Part shown: positions 24,733-32,942 of the stretch, one piece after another | Numbering within the stretch: position 1 is the first letter of the stretch | Layout of the letters: every line of letters starts with the position of its first letter | DNA from: CAVXDY01 sp963760715 | GTDB lineage: Bacteria; Actinomycetota; Thermoleophilia; Miltoncostaeales; Miltoncostaeaceae | Assembly: GCA_963760715.1 (NCBI GenBank) | Contig: CAVXDY010000005.1 | Coordinates: 87,411 to 151,410 of the forward strand | DNA: 64,000 nucleotides | Direction: 5' to 3' | Made by a program: the position numbers and the translations under genes | The notes under the pieces: generated by a model | What the model was told of the DNA's origin: nothing | The model's input: the letters and a program-made list of their open reading frames with translations, nothing else | Databases searched by the model: none

Positions 24733-26482
24733 AGGAGTAGGCGCGCGTGCCCGGCGCGAGCTCGATGCGCACGCGCCCGTGGGAGGGCCGGGGAAGCTCC
24801 AGCAGCCGGTACAGGCGGGGGCCGGTCACGACCAGCCTCCCTCCCGGCCCCAGGTCGCGCCCGGCCTCGCGGGCCGTGGGCGCACGGCCGTCCAGCAGCA
24901 CCCTGCCCACCCGCCGCCCGCCCGCCCCGTCCAGCACCAGGTAGACGTCCCTGGCGGTGAAGCTCAGCTCGAGGGCGGCGTGCCGGCCGGCCTGGTCCGC
25001 CTCCGCGCCCACGGTCCAGTCGCCGTCCAGGGCGACGTGGTCCGGCGGGAGGGTGGCCGGAGCGCGGTAGGCGGCCCGGCCCGGCCGGAGCGCCTGACCC
25101 GGCGCGAGCCGCTGGATCCGGGCGGCTCCCACGTAGGTCTCGGGGGTGATCGCGGCGTGCCCGGGCGCTGCGTCGCCAGTCACGGCCGCGGCGTCCGGGC
25201 TGCCGGCCGGCACCGCCAGGGCGCGCCGCACCAGCGCCTCGGTGCGGGCGTCGTCGCCCTCGCCCACGTGCAGGTCGCGCACCTCCCCGTTGCGGTCGAT
25301 CAGATACGTGGTGGGCCAGTAGCGCGTGCCGTAGGCGTCCCAGGTCGCGTACTTCGGGTCGAGGACCACCGGATATCGGATGCCCAGGTCGCGCACGGCC
25401 CGCCCCACGTTCCCGGGATCGGCCTCGAAGAGGAACTCGGGCGTGTGCACCCCCACCACCGTCAGGCCGGCGTCGCGGTAGCGCTCGTCCAGGGCCTCCA
25501 GGAAGGGGATCGTCCGCAGGCAGTTGATGCAGGAGTAGGTCCAGAAGTCGAGCAGCACCACCCGGCCGCGCAGCTCGGAGATCGTGAGCGGGGCGCCGCC
25601 GGTGTTGAAGGTCGCCGAGATGCCGCGCAGCTCGGGGGCGGGCCCGGCGTCCGGCAGGCCGAGGTCGGTGGGCCCCCCCTCGGGCCTGGTCCCGCGGGCC
25701 GCGGCCAGGAACGGCGGGATGTCGGTCGCCGCCCCGCGGATGCGCAGGCCGGCGAGCTCGTGATCGACCGCCGAGGTCCGCTCGAGGGCCTGGAGGGAGC
25801 TCGTGTACCCGGGCACGTCCTGGACCAGGGCCGTGGTCAGCCGCGTATCGAGGCCCAGCAGCAGCACCACGCCCGCGGCGACCATCAGGACGCCGAGGGC
25901 CGGGCGCGCCGCCGCCCCCGCCCGCCCGCGCAGCCGGCTCACCAGGCGCTGCCCCCCCGCGGCGATGATGCACAGCGGGAGGATCGCGCCCAGGGCGTAC
26001 GCCGTGAGGGTGGCGAAGGCCCGCGGGCCGGCCTCGCCGGTGGCCGCGACGGCGGCGATGGCGGCGAAGACCGGCCCCGCGCAGGGCGTCCACACCAGCC
26101 CCAGGGCCACTCCCACCAGAAGGCCGCCGGCCAGCCCCGAGCGCGTGCGCGGGATGCGCTCGCCCAGCCGGGCGACGGGCGCGAGGGCCCGTGCCATGCC
26201 GTCGCCGAGCGCGGGCACCACCAGCGCGACCCCGAACGCGATCAGGGCCGCGATGGCCAGGTCCCGCAGGACGTCCGGGCTCAGGCCCAGGTTGCGGAGG
26301 GCCATGGTGAGCGCGAGCGTGAAGATCACGAACGACGCGACGAAGCCCGCCGCGATGCCCACCACGCGGCGCGCGCCGCCTCCGGCCGAGCCCGCCAGCA
26401 CCACCGGGAGCGCCGGGAGCACGCAGGGCGAGAGGGCGGTCACGACGCCGGCGACGAACGCCACGACGATGAGGATCAGCAC
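24719..26482 (-). CDS. DipZ-like CcdA-TlpA fusion (thiol-disulfide electron transfer)
   Basis: A 587-residue membrane protein. The N-terminal ~230 residues form a CcdA/DsbD membrane domain with paired cysteines in LSPCVLPALP and VWTPCAGPVF. It passes electrons across the membrane. Residues ~300-440 are an extracytoplasmic TlpA/thioredoxin domain with the redox pair in YSCINCLRTIPFLEAL. The C-terminal ~140 residues are a beta-rich domain as in mycobacterial DipZ. A role in reducing extracellular thiols or cytochrome c maturation is likely; no other ccs/ccm genes are nearby. The GTG at 26482 is preceded by TACCGT at 8 nt and is divergent from dxr. Confidence 0.88.
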   Translation of the reverse strand: MLILIVVAFVAGVVTALSPCVLPALPVVLAGSAGGGARRVVGIAAGFVASFVIFTLALTMALRNLGLSPDVLRDLAIAALIAFGVALVVPALGDGMARALAPVARLGERIPRTRSGLAGGLLVGVALGLVWTPCAGPVFAAIAAVAATGEAGPRAFATLTAYALGAILPLCIIAAGGQRLVSRLRGRAGAAARPALGVLMVAAGVVLLLGLDTRLTTALVQDVPGYTSSLQALERTSAVDHELAGLRIRGAATDIPPFLAAARGTRPEGGPTDLGLPDAGPAPELRGISATFNTGGAPLTISELRGRVVLLDFWTYSCINCLRTIPFLEALDERYRDAGLTVVGVHTPEFLFEADPGNVGRAVRDLGIRYPVVLDPKYATWDAYGTRYWPTTYLIDRNGEVRDLHVGEGDDARTEALVRRALAVPAGSPDAAAVTGDAAPGHAAITPETYVGAARIQRLAPGQALRPGRAAYRAPATLPPDHVALDGDWTVGAEADQAGRHAALELSFTARDVYLVLDGAGGRRVGRVLLDGRAPTAREAGRDLGPGGRLVVTGPRLYRLLELPRPSHGRVRIELAPGTRAYSFTFG

Positions 26483-26490
26483 GGACCACG

Positions 26491-26496
26491 ACGGTA
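26491..26496 (-). promoter_or_regulatory. candidate -10 box (TACCGT) of leaderless DipZ-like gene
   Basis: On the minus strand TACCGT is followed by 8 nt and GTG at 26482. It shares a 75-nt divergent gap with the dxr promoter. Confidence 0.38.
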
Positions 26497-26545
26497 CGCC
26501 CGCGGGGACCGGACGGGCCCCGGACGGGGTCCGCGGGCGCCTCGC

Positions 26546-26551
26546 TACACT
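26546..26551 (+). promoter_or_regulatory. candidate -10 box (TACACT) of leaderless dxr operon
   Basis: TACACT is followed by 6 nt and GTG at 26558. No ribosome binding site fits in the gap. It would drive dxr-rseP. Confidence 0.42.
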
Positions 26552-26557
26552 CGCTCG

Positions 26558-27676
26558 GTGACACGCGTACTCGTGCTGGGGTCCACCGGATCCATCGGGG
26601 TCCAGGCCCTCGAGGTCATCCGGGCGGCCGGCGATCTGGAGGCCTGCGGGCTCGCCTGCCGCGGGAGCCTGGCCGAGATGGAGGCCCAGGCGGCGGCCCA
26701 CGGCGTGCGCCACACCGCCTGCGCGGCCGGCGGCGGGACCGTGCCGCACGACCCCGGCCTCGCGGCGCTCATCGACGCCGCGCAGCCCGACCTGGTCCTG
26801 AACGCCCTCGTGGGCGCGGCGGGCCTGCGGCCGACGCTGGCGGCCCTCGACCGCGGGGTTCCCGTGGCGCTCGCCAACAAGGAGAGCCTGGTGGCCGGCG
26901 GCGACCTCGTCGCGGCCGCGCGGGCGCGCACCGGCGCCGCGCTGGTGCCGGTCGACTCCGAGCACTCGGCCATGTTCCAGCTCATGGCGGGCGTGCCGCC
27001 GGAGCGGGTGACGGCGGGGATCCTGACCGCGTCCGGGGGGCCGTTCCGGGGGCGGGCCGCCGACGAGCTGCGGGCCGTGACGCCCGCCGACGCGCTGCGG
27101 CATCCCACCTGGACGATGGGCGCGAAGATCACGATCGACTCGGCGACGCTCATGAACAAGGGCCTGGAGGTGATCGAGGCCCATCACCTGTTCGGGCTCG
27201 GCTACGACCGGATCGAGGTGGTGGTGCATCCGCAGTCGATGGTCCACGCCATGGTCCGCCTGGACGACGGCAGCCTGCTGGCCCACTGCGGGCCCCCCGA
27301 CATGCGCGTGCCCATCGGCTACGCCCTGAGGCACCCCGAGGCGCCCCCCACGGGCGCTCCGATGGACCTGGTGGGACGCCGCCTGGACTTCGAGGCGCCC
27401 GACGAGGACGCCTTCCGGTGCCTGCCGCTCGCGCGGGAGGCGGGGCGGGCCGGCGGCACCGCACCCACCGTCCTGAACGCCGCCAACGAGGTCGCCGTGG
27501 CCGGGTTCCTGGCCGAGCGGGTCGGCTTCCTGGACATCCCCCGGGTGGTCGAGGCCGCGCTCGAGGCCGTGCCGGCGCGGCCGGCGGACACGCTCGAAGC
27601 CGTGCTCGACGCCGACGCCCGGGCACGGGTGGCCGCCGAGGCCGCCATCGACCGGTCCCTGGCGGTGCCCGCGTGA
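26558..27676 (+). CDS. dxr: 1-deoxy-D-xylulose 5-phosphate reductoisomerase
   Basis: NADPH-dependent second step of the MEP isoprenoid pathway, producing MEP. Motifs: LGSTGSIGVQAL (NADPH), ANKESLVAGG, PVDSEHSAMFQL with the metal-binding Asp and Glu, ASGGPFRG, and MGAKITIDSATLMNKGLEVIEAHHLF (consecutive metal/substrate helix). 372 residues. It starts the common dxr-rseP-ispG cluster; rseP overlaps by 4 nt. Confidence 0.96.
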   Translation: MTRVLVLGSTGSIGVQALEVIRAAGDLEACGLACRGSLAEMEAQAAAHGVRHTACAAGGGTVPHDPGLAALIDAAQPDLVLNALVGAAGLRPTLAALDRGVPVALANKESLVAGGDLVAAARARTGAALVPVDSEHSAMFQLMAGVPPERVTAGILTASGGPFRGRAADELRAVTPADALRHPTWTMGAKITIDSATLMNKGLEVIEAHHLFGLGYDRIEVVVHPQSMVHAMVRLDDGSLLAHCGPPDMRVPIGYALRHPEAPPTGAPMDLVGRRLDFEAPDEDAFRCLPLAREAGRAGGTAPTVLNAANEVAVAGFLAERVGFLDIPRVVEAALEAVPARPADTLEAVLDADARARVAAEAAIDRSLAVPA

Positions 27677-28755
27677 ACATCGCCCTCTTCGTCGGGATCC
27701 TGATGGGCCTGGTGGTCGTGCACGAGGCGGGCCACATGGTGGTCGCCAAGCTCTGCGGCATGCGCGTGGAGCGGTTCATGATCTTCATGGGCAGGCCGAT
27801 CTGGTCGTTCACCCGCGGCGAGACGGAATACGGCATCGGCTGGCTCCCGCTCGGTGGCTACGTGAAGATCAGCGGGATGACGCGGGAGGAGGAGCTCCCG
27901 GAGGAGGTGAAGCCGCGCGCCTACTGCAACGCCACCTTCACCCGGAAGTTCCTCACCATCTTCGCCGGCCCGGCCGTGAACATCGTGCTGGCCTTCGTCC
28001 TCTTCGCCGTCATCTTCTGGATCGGCGCCCCCACCCTCGGTGACCCCACGAGCCAGATCGGGTTCGTGACGCCGAACACGCCCGCGAAGTCGATCGGCCT
28101 GACGGCCGGGGACCGGCTGGTGTCGGTCAACGGCGTCCCCGCCACCGGCATCGCCGGCGTACTCGCGGTCCAGAAGGAGCTGCAGAGCAAGCCGGGCCGG
28201 CCGGTGACGGTGGTCTTCACGCGCGACGGGAATCGCTTCGAGAAGACGACCACCACCGCGGTCGTCACGGACGGCGGTCGCCGGATCGGGCGGCTCGGCT
28301 TCAGCTTCTACCAGCCGCAGTACTCGACCAGGTACGGCTTCTTCGAGGGCCTGCAGAAGGGCGGCCAGCTCACCGGGGAGGTGATCAAGGCCTCGGTCTC
28401 GGCCCTGGGCCGCCTGTTCGTGAGCTCGCAGGCCCGGAGCCAGGTGAACAGCGTCGTGGGGGTCGGCGCCGTGTTCAACAAGGTCGCCAACCAGGGGGCG
28501 ATCCGCATCCTCCAGATCGCCGCGCTCATCAGCCTGGCGCTCGGCGTGTTCAACCTGCTGCCGTTCCTGCCCCTCGACGGGGGGCACATCCTGTTCGCGG
28601 CCATCGAGCGCCTCAGGGGATCGGCGCTGCCCCGCGGCACCTTCGAGAAGGCCTCGTTCGTGGGGATGGCGCTGATCCTGGTGGTGTTCTTCATCGCAAT
28701 CCAGAACGACATCTCGCTGATCCGCGACGGCACCCTCAACGACATCGGGCGCTAG
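27673..28755 (+). CDS. rseP: site-2 (RIP) zinc metalloprotease, RseP family
   Basis: Intramembrane protease that cleaves membrane-bound regulators such as anti-sigma factors. The zinc motif HEAGH lies in the first membrane segment (VVVHEAGHMVVAK). A single PDZ domain spans about residues 120-205. The second catalytic motif NLLPFLPLDGGH lies in a later segment. 360 residues with four membrane segments is typical. The substrate is not identifiable here. GTG start overlaps dxr. Confidence 0.93.
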   Translation: MNIALFVGILMGLVVVHEAGHMVVAKLCGMRVERFMIFMGRPIWSFTRGETEYGIGWLPLGGYVKISGMTREEELPEEVKPRAYCNATFTRKFLTIFAGPAVNIVLAFVLFAVIFWIGAPTLGDPTSQIGFVTPNTPAKSIGLTAGDRLVSVNGVPATGIAGVLAVQKELQSKPGRPVTVVFTRDGNRFEKTTTTAVVTDGGRRIGRLGFSFYQPQYSTRYGFFEGLQKGGQLTGEVIKASVSALGRLFVSSQARSQVNSVVGVGAVFNKVANQGAIRILQIAALISLALGVFNLLPFLPLDGGHILFAAIERLRGSALPRGTFEKASFVGMALILVVFFIAIQNDISLIRDGTLNDIGR

Positions 28756-28762
28756 TCCGTCC

Positions 28763-28768
28763 TAGAGT
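28763..28768 (+). promoter_or_regulatory. candidate -10 box (TAGAGT) of leaderless ispG
   Basis: TAGAGT sits in the 20-nt rseP-ispG gap and is followed by 7 nt and the ATG at 28776, suggesting an additional start site for ispG. Confidence 0.38.
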
Positions 28769-28775
28769 TCAGCCC

Positions 28776-30023
28776 ATGAGCTCCGCGCCCCGCCGCACCA
28801 GCCACCTCGCGCGCATCGGGGGCGTCAACCTCGGCGGCGGGGCGCCCGTCGTGGTGCAGTCGATGACCAACACCGACACGGCCGACGCCGAGGGCACCGC
28901 CCGGCAGGTGGCCGAGCTCGCCGAGGCGGGCTCCGAGGTGGTGCGCATCACGGTCAACAACCGCGCCGCCGCGGCGCGGGTCACCGAGATCCGCGACCGC
29001 CTGCGCGACCAGCACGGCCTCGACACCCCGCTGATCGGGGACTTCCACTACAACGGCCACACGCTGCTGCGCGAGTTCCCGGACTGCGCCGACGCCCTCG
29101 CCAAGTACCGCATCAACCCGGGCAACGTGGGGCGCGGCGCCCGCCACGACTCCAACTTCGCGACCATGGTGCAGGCGGCCATCGACCATGCGAAGCCGGT
29201 CCGCATCGGGGTCAACGGCGGCTCGCTCGACCCGGAGCTGCTCGACGAGCTGATGGACGAGAACGGGAGGCGGGCCGAGCCCCTCGGCGCCGACGCCGTG
29301 GTGCGCCGGGCGATGGCCGAGAGCGCCCTCCGCTCGGCCGCCGCCGCGGAGGAGCTGGGCCTCGCCCCCGACCGGATCATCCTGTCGTGCAAGACGAGCC
29401 GGCTCCAGGACATGGTGGCCGTCTACCGCGACCTGGCCGCCCGCTGCGAGTACCCGCTGCACCTGGGCCTGACCGAGGCGGGGATGGGCAGCAAGGGCAT
29501 CGTGTCGACGACCGCGGCCCTCGCGATCCTGCTGCAGGACGGGATCGGCGACACCATCCGCGCCAGCCTCACGCCGGAGCCGGGCGGCGACCGGACCATC
29601 GAGGTGCGCGTGTGCCGGGAGCTGCTCCAGAGCCTGGGCCTGCGCCGCTTCCGCCCCGAGGTGACGGCCTGCCCGGGCTGCGGGCGCACGACGAGCACGG
29701 TGTTCCAGGAGCTGGCCCAGACGATCGAGTGGCATCTGGAGCGGCGCATGGTGGAGTGGCGCTCGGAGCGTCCCGGCGTGGCCGGTCTGAAGGTGGCGGT
29801 CATGGGCTGCATCGTCAACGGCCCGGGGGAGAGCCGCGCGGCCGACATCGGCATCAGCCTGCCGGGGACCGGCGAGCAGCCCCGGGCCCCCGTGTACGTG
29901 GACGGCGAGAAGGCGCGCACCCTCGAGGGCCCCACGCTGGCCGAGGACTTCATCGCCATGGTCGAGGAGTACGTGGAGGCGCACTACCCGCGCGCCGGCG
30001 CGGCCGCGGCCGCCGCTCAGTAG
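28776..30023 (+). CDS. ispG: 4-hydroxy-3-methylbut-2-enyl diphosphate synthase
   Basis: Iron-sulfur enzyme of the MEP pathway converting MEcPP to HMBPP. A TIM-barrel N-terminal domain (VVVQSMTNTDTAD, YRINPGNVGRGA, LGLTEAGMG) precedes the C-terminal cluster domain. Its three cluster cysteines are in TACPGCGRTT and MGCIVNGPGES. 415 residues. Functionally linked to dxr two genes upstream. Its 3' end overlaps the convergent proS by 7 nt. Confidence 0.96.
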   Translation: MSSAPRRTSHLARIGGVNLGGGAPVVVQSMTNTDTADAEGTARQVAELAEAGSEVVRITVNNRAAAARVTEIRDRLRDQHGLDTPLIGDFHYNGHTLLREFPDCADALAKYRINPGNVGRGARHDSNFATMVQAAIDHAKPVRIGVNGGSLDPELLDELMDENGRRAEPLGADAVVRRAMAESALRSAAAAEELGLAPDRIILSCKTSRLQDMVAVYRDLAARCEYPLHLGLTEAGMGSKGIVSTTAALAILLQDGIGDTIRASLTPEPGGDRTIEVRVCRELLQSLGLRRFRPEVTACPGCGRTTSTVFQELAQTIEWHLERRMVEWRSERPGVAGLKVAVMGCIVNGPGESRAADIGISLPGTGEQPRAPVYVDGEKARTLEGPTLAEDFIAMVEEYVEAHYPRAGAAAAAAQ

Positions 30024-31426
30024 GCCCGGGCGACCACCGCCACGAGGGGCCCCTCGAGGTCGTCGGGGACGCCGCCGTCCGGGCGCTGCAGGCAGCGGAC
30101 CGTGATGCCGTGCTCGGCGAGCCGGTCCTCGCCCTCGTCCCCGACCGCCTCCCACGGGATCCGCGCGAACCCGGTCCTCCCGGCCTCGACGGCGTCCTCG
30201 ATGGTCGCCACGGTCGCGGTGCGGGCGTCGCGGAAGGCCTCGGCCTCCGCCAGCAGGCCGGCCTGCACGGCCTCCAGCAACTCGCCCACGGCGCCCACGA
30301 TGCCCGCGGCGGGCACGGGCTCCTTGCCGCGCGCGTCGCGCCGCACGACGGTGACGACGCCCTCCTTCAGGTCGCGGGGGCCGATCTCCACCCGCACCGG
30401 AACGCCCTTCAGCTCCCAGTCGGTCACCCGCCGGCCGAAGCCCGTCGCCGTCTGGTCGTCCACGCGGGTCCGGATGCCCGCCGCCGACAGCTCGGCGGCG
30501 ATCCGGCGGGCCTCGTCGGCCACGCCCTCCTCGTCGCGCACCACCAGCACCACCACCTGCACGTGGGCCGCCCTCGGCGGCACGCGCAGGCCGGCGTCGT
30601 CACCGTGGCACATGATCAGCCCGCCGACCATGCGGGTGGAGGTGCCCCACGAGGTGGTCCAGCAGTGCTCCAGGGTGCCGGTGTCGGCCAGGTAGTCGAC
30701 GCCGAAGGCCCTCGCGAAGTTCTGGCCCAGCTCGTGGCTCGTGCCCATCTGGAGGGCCTTGCCGTCGCCCATGACGGCCTCGCACGCCATCGTGTTGACC
30801 GCCCCGGCGAAGCGCTCGCGCGCCGTCTTCACGCCCACGAACACCGGGACGGCGAGCGTCTCCACCATGAAGGCCCGGTACACGTCGAGCAGGATCCGCC
30901 GGGCGTAGGCCGCGGCGTCCTCGCGCGTGGCGTGGGCCGTGTGCCCCTCCTGCCACAGGAACTCGGTGGTGCGCAGGAAGATCCGGGGGCGCAGCTCCCA
31001 GCGCACGACGTTGGCCCACTGGTTCAGCAGCAGCGGCAGGTCGCGGTACGACTGGATCCACTTCGCCATGAACTCGCCGAAGAGCGTCTCCGAGGTGGGG
31101 CGCACGACCAGGGGCTCCTCCAGCGGCTTGCCGCCCGCGACGGTCACCACGGCCAGCTCAGGGCTGAAGCCCTCCACGTGCTCCGCCTCACGGCGCAGGT
31201 ACGACTCCGGGATGAACAGGGGCATGTAGACGTTCTCGGCCCCGCAGGCCTTGATGCGGGCGTCCATGTCGGCCTGCATCCGCTCCCACAGGCCGAAGCC
31301 GTAGGGCCGGATGACCATCGTCCCGCGGGCCGGGCCGTTCTCGGCCAGCTCCGCCTTGGCGACCACCTCCTGGTACCACTGCGCGAAGTCCTGGTCGCGG
31401 GGGGTGAGCACGGGGGGCGGCGGCAT
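30017..31426 (-). CDS. proS: prolyl-tRNA synthetase, archaeal/eukaryal-like type
   Basis: Class II synthetase charging tRNA-Pro. At 469 residues and without the editing (INS) domain insertion between motifs 2 and 3, it is the ProS type 3 found in archaea, eukaryotes and some bacteria. Motifs: MVIRPYGFGLWERMQADMD at the N-terminus, LVVRPTSETLFGEFMAKWI, RWELRPRIFLRTTEFLWQEGHTAH and ALQMGTSHELGQNFARAF. The ATG at 31426 is preceded by TAGGAT at 9 nt. It is divergent from a tRNA-Pro gene 51 nt away. Confidence 0.95.
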   Translation of the reverse strand: MPPPPVLTPRDQDFAQWYQEVVAKAELAENGPARGTMVIRPYGFGLWERMQADMDARIKACGAENVYMPLFIPESYLRREAEHVEGFSPELAVVTVAGGKPLEEPLVVRPTSETLFGEFMAKWIQSYRDLPLLLNQWANVVRWELRPRIFLRTTEFLWQEGHTAHATREDAAAYARRILLDVYRAFMVETLAVPVFVGVKTARERFAGAVNTMACEAVMGDGKALQMGTSHELGQNFARAFGVDYLADTGTLEHCWTTSWGTSTRMVGGLIMCHGDDAGLRVPPRAAHVQVVVLVVRDEEGVADEARRIAAELSAAGIRTRVDDQTATGFGRRVTDWELKGVPVRVEIGPRDLKEGVVTVVRRDARGKEPVPAAGIVGAVGELLEAVQAGLLAEAEAFRDARTATVATIEDAVEAGRTGFARIPWEAVGDEGEDRLAEHGITVRCLQRPDGGVPDDLEGPLVAVVARAY

Positions 31427-31435
31427 CGGTCGCGC

Positions 31436-31441
31436 ATCCTA
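31436..31441 (-). promoter_or_regulatory. candidate -10 box (TAGGAT) of leaderless proS
   Basis: On the minus strand TAGGAT is followed by 9 nt and ATG at 31426. No ribosome binding site occurs between them. Confidence 0.4.
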
Positions 31442-31462
31442 GTGTCCCCGGTGGCCCTGCGG

Positions 31463-31468
31463 TAAAGT
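31463..31468 (+). promoter_or_regulatory. candidate -10 box (TAAAGT) for tRNA-Pro
   Basis: TAAAGT ends 9 nt before the first base of the tRNA, so the 5' leader would be only 1-4 nt. A -35 is not obvious. Confidence 0.4.
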
Positions 31469-31477
31469 CGTCCCTCT

Positions 31478-31551
31478 CGGGGCGTGGCGCAGCCTGGTAG
31501 CGCACCCGGCTGGGGGCCGGGCGGTCGGAGGTTCAAATCCTCTCGCCCCGA
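31478..31551 (+). tRNA. tRNA-Pro (anticodon GGG)
   Basis: A 74-nt cloverleaf. Acceptor CGGGGCG pairs with CGCCCCG plus discriminator A. The D arm is GCGC-AGCCTGGTA-GCGC. Anticodon stem CCCGG/CCGGG encloses the loop CTGGGGG, giving anticodon GGG (reads CCC and CCU). The T arm is GGAGG-TTCAAAT-CCTCT, with four Watson-Crick pairs and one G-T. The 3' CCA is not encoded, so it must be added by the nucleotidyltransferase. It stands divergent to proS, its own synthetase. Confidence 0.97.
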
Positions 31552-31564
31552 TCGCAGGGCAGGC

Positions 31565-32140
31565 ATGGGCCGGACATCTCCCCACAGCGGCGCGCGGCTC
31601 CTCTGGCTGCCGAACGCCATCACGATCGGCCGCCTCGCGGGGCTCCCGGTCCTGCTGGCGGTGCTGATCACCGCCGAGGGGCCCACGTCGGGCCTCGCGG
31701 CCGCCATCTTCGCCGTCCTCGGGGTCTCGGACCTCCTCGACGGCTACCTGGCCCGGCGCCTGGGGGCCGAGAGCCGCTTCGGCCGCATCGCCGATCCGCT
31801 GGCCGATCGCCTGCTGGTCCTGGTGGCCCTGGTCGGCCTGCTGCTGCTCGACCGCATCGCCGCCTGGGGCCCCGCCGTGCTGATCGCCCGCGAGCTGATC
31901 GTGATCGGCGGCTTCGCCGCCCTCCTGCGCCACGGCATCGAGATGAGGGTCGACCTCGCCGGGAAGGTCTCCTCCGCCCTGACCATGGTGGGCGCCGGCG
32001 GCGCGATCTGGCTCGACGAGGCCTGGGTGGACGCGATCTTCTGGGCCGCCGTGGCGCTCGCGCTCGCGACCCTGGTCAACTACTCGAGGGTGGCGGCCGC
32101 GCGGCTCCGGGCGCGGGACTTTCCCTCGACCCGGCCCTGA
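31565..32140 (+). CDS. pgsA: CDP-alcohol phosphatidyltransferase (PgsA-like)
   Basis: A 191-residue membrane enzyme that transfers a phosphatidyl group from CDP-diacylglycerol to an alcohol, most likely glycerol 3-phosphate for phosphatidylglycerol/cardiolipin. The complete family motif (Dx2DGx2ARx8Gx3Dx3D) is seen in SDLLDGYLARRLGAESRFG and RIADPLADRL. Four to five membrane segments. ATG at 31565 was chosen; upstream codons in the frame lie inside the tRNA. Paralogues use inositol phosphate, so the acceptor is not certain. Confidence 0.88.
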   Translation: MGRTSPHSGARLLWLPNAITIGRLAGLPVLLAVLITAEGPTSGLAAAIFAVLGVSDLLDGYLARRLGAESRFGRIADPLADRLLVLVALVGLLLLDRIAAWGPAVLIARELIVIGGFAALLRHGIEMRVDLAGKVSSALTMVGAGGAIWLDEAWVDAIFWAAVALALATLVNYSRVAAARLRARDFPSTRP

Positions 32141-32159
32141 GGGTTTGCGCTCCTGCCGC

Positions 32160-32165
32160 TATGAT
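32160..32165 (+). promoter_or_regulatory. candidate -10 box (TATGAT) upstream of RsiG-like gene
   Basis: TATGAT is five of six to consensus and stands out in the GC-rich flank. It lies 30 nt before ATG 32196, which has its own GAGGGA ribosome binding site, so this would be a leadered transcript. Confidence 0.45.
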
Positions 32166-32195
32166 CCCTCGTCCTACCGGATGAGGGAGCCCCCG

Positions 32196-32450
32196 ATGGA
32201 AGCCCAGCCCGATCTCGCCCAGCTCACGGATGCCGAGTTGAAGGACAAGATCCGCCTCCTCGTCGAGGAGGAGCGTGAGGTCTCGATGCACCGGCGTCTG
32301 CTCCACGGGCGCATCGAGCTCCTGAAGTCGGAGATGGTGGCCCGCCTCAAGGGGCGCGACGAGGGCGAGCTGTCGGTGGTGGACGTCGAGGCGCTCAGCC
32401 GGATCCTGGCCGGGCGGCTTCCCGACCTGGACCGGCTCGAGGGCGACTGA
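32196..32450 (+). CDS. RsiG-like anti-sigma factor candidate with variant c-di-GMP motif
   Basis: An 84-residue all-helical protein. The sequence LVEEEREVSMHRRLLHGRIE reproduces the spacing of the RsiG c-di-GMP motif, E-x3-S-x2-R-x3-Q-x3-D, with His for Gln and Glu for Asp. In Streptomyces RsiG (once AmfC) holds sigma WhiG when bound to c-di-GMP. Deep-branching actinobacteria have short homologues with one motif copy that dimerise. The pattern and size fit that minimal form. No sigma factor gene is in this window. ATG at 32196 was chosen over 32181 for its GAGGGA site. Confidence 0.65.
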   Translation: MEAQPDLAQLTDAELKDKIRLLVEEEREVSMHRRLLHGRIELLKSEMVARLKGRDEGELSVVDVEALSRILAGRLPDLDRLEGD

Positions 32451-32483
32451 GCGAGCGCGGCCGGGTCGGCGCGGGGAGTCGGG

Positions 32484-32942
32484 ATGTACTGCCCCGAGTG
32501 CGGGTTCCATCAGAGCGAGGCCCACAAGTACTGCGGGCGCTGCGGAGCGCTGCTGATCGTGGAGAACCAGGGCACCGGTGAGATCACCGGGCCCCTCGCG
32601 ATCAGCGACGAGGCGGCCGAGACCGGGGCCTGGCAGGGCCCGGCCATCGACGGCCCGACGCTGGCCGTGCGCTCGGGCGGGCCCCCCGGCACGATCTTCC
32701 CGATCGATCACGACGAGGTGACCATCGGGCGCGAGCCGCGGGCGGACGTCTTCCTGGACGACGTCACGGTGTCGCGCAACCACGCGGTCATCACCCGGCA
32801 GGGGTCGGGCACGGCGCTGCGCGACCTGGGCAGCCTCAACGGCACCTACGTCAACCGCCGCCGCATCGACGACGAGGAGCTGCTCGAGGACGGCGACGAG
32901 CTGCAGATCGGCAAGTTCCGGCTCACCTTCCTGGCCGGTTGA
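32484..32942 (+). CDS. FHA domain protein with N-terminal zinc ribbon (GarA/OdhI-like)
   Basis: A 152-residue signalling protein. N-terminal zinc ribbon CPECGF...CGRCGALL (residues 3-26), then an acidic linker, then a FHA phosphothreonine-binding domain (about 60-150) with the signature VTIGREPRADVFL, VSRNHAVI and GSLNGTYVNRRRI. Position just before a MerR-type gene matches GarA-FtsR in mycobacteria and corynebacteria, where GarA/OdhI controls 2-oxoglutarate metabolism under Ser/Thr kinases. The zinc ribbon replaces the phosphorylated N-terminus of GarA, so the mode of control may differ. Confidence 0.82.
   Translation: MYCPECGFHQSEAHKYCGRCGALLIVENQGTGEITGPLAISDEAAETGAWQGPAIDGPTLAVRSGGPPGTIFPIDHDEVTIGREPRADVFLDDVTVSRNHAVITRQGSGTALRDLGSLNGTYVNRRRIDDEELLEDGDELQIGKFRLTFLAG

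Noticed and set aside
24647..26557. Plus-strand extension upstream of dxr, about 640 codons
   Set aside because: It overlaps the DipZ-like gene fully on the other strand and has shadow composition; the dxr homology begins at the GTG at 26558 with a -10 box just before it.
31478..31551. tRNA-Pro as an integration site of a genomic island
   Set aside because: No integrase, direct repeat of the tRNA end or change in composition follows; the genes on both sides are core genes.
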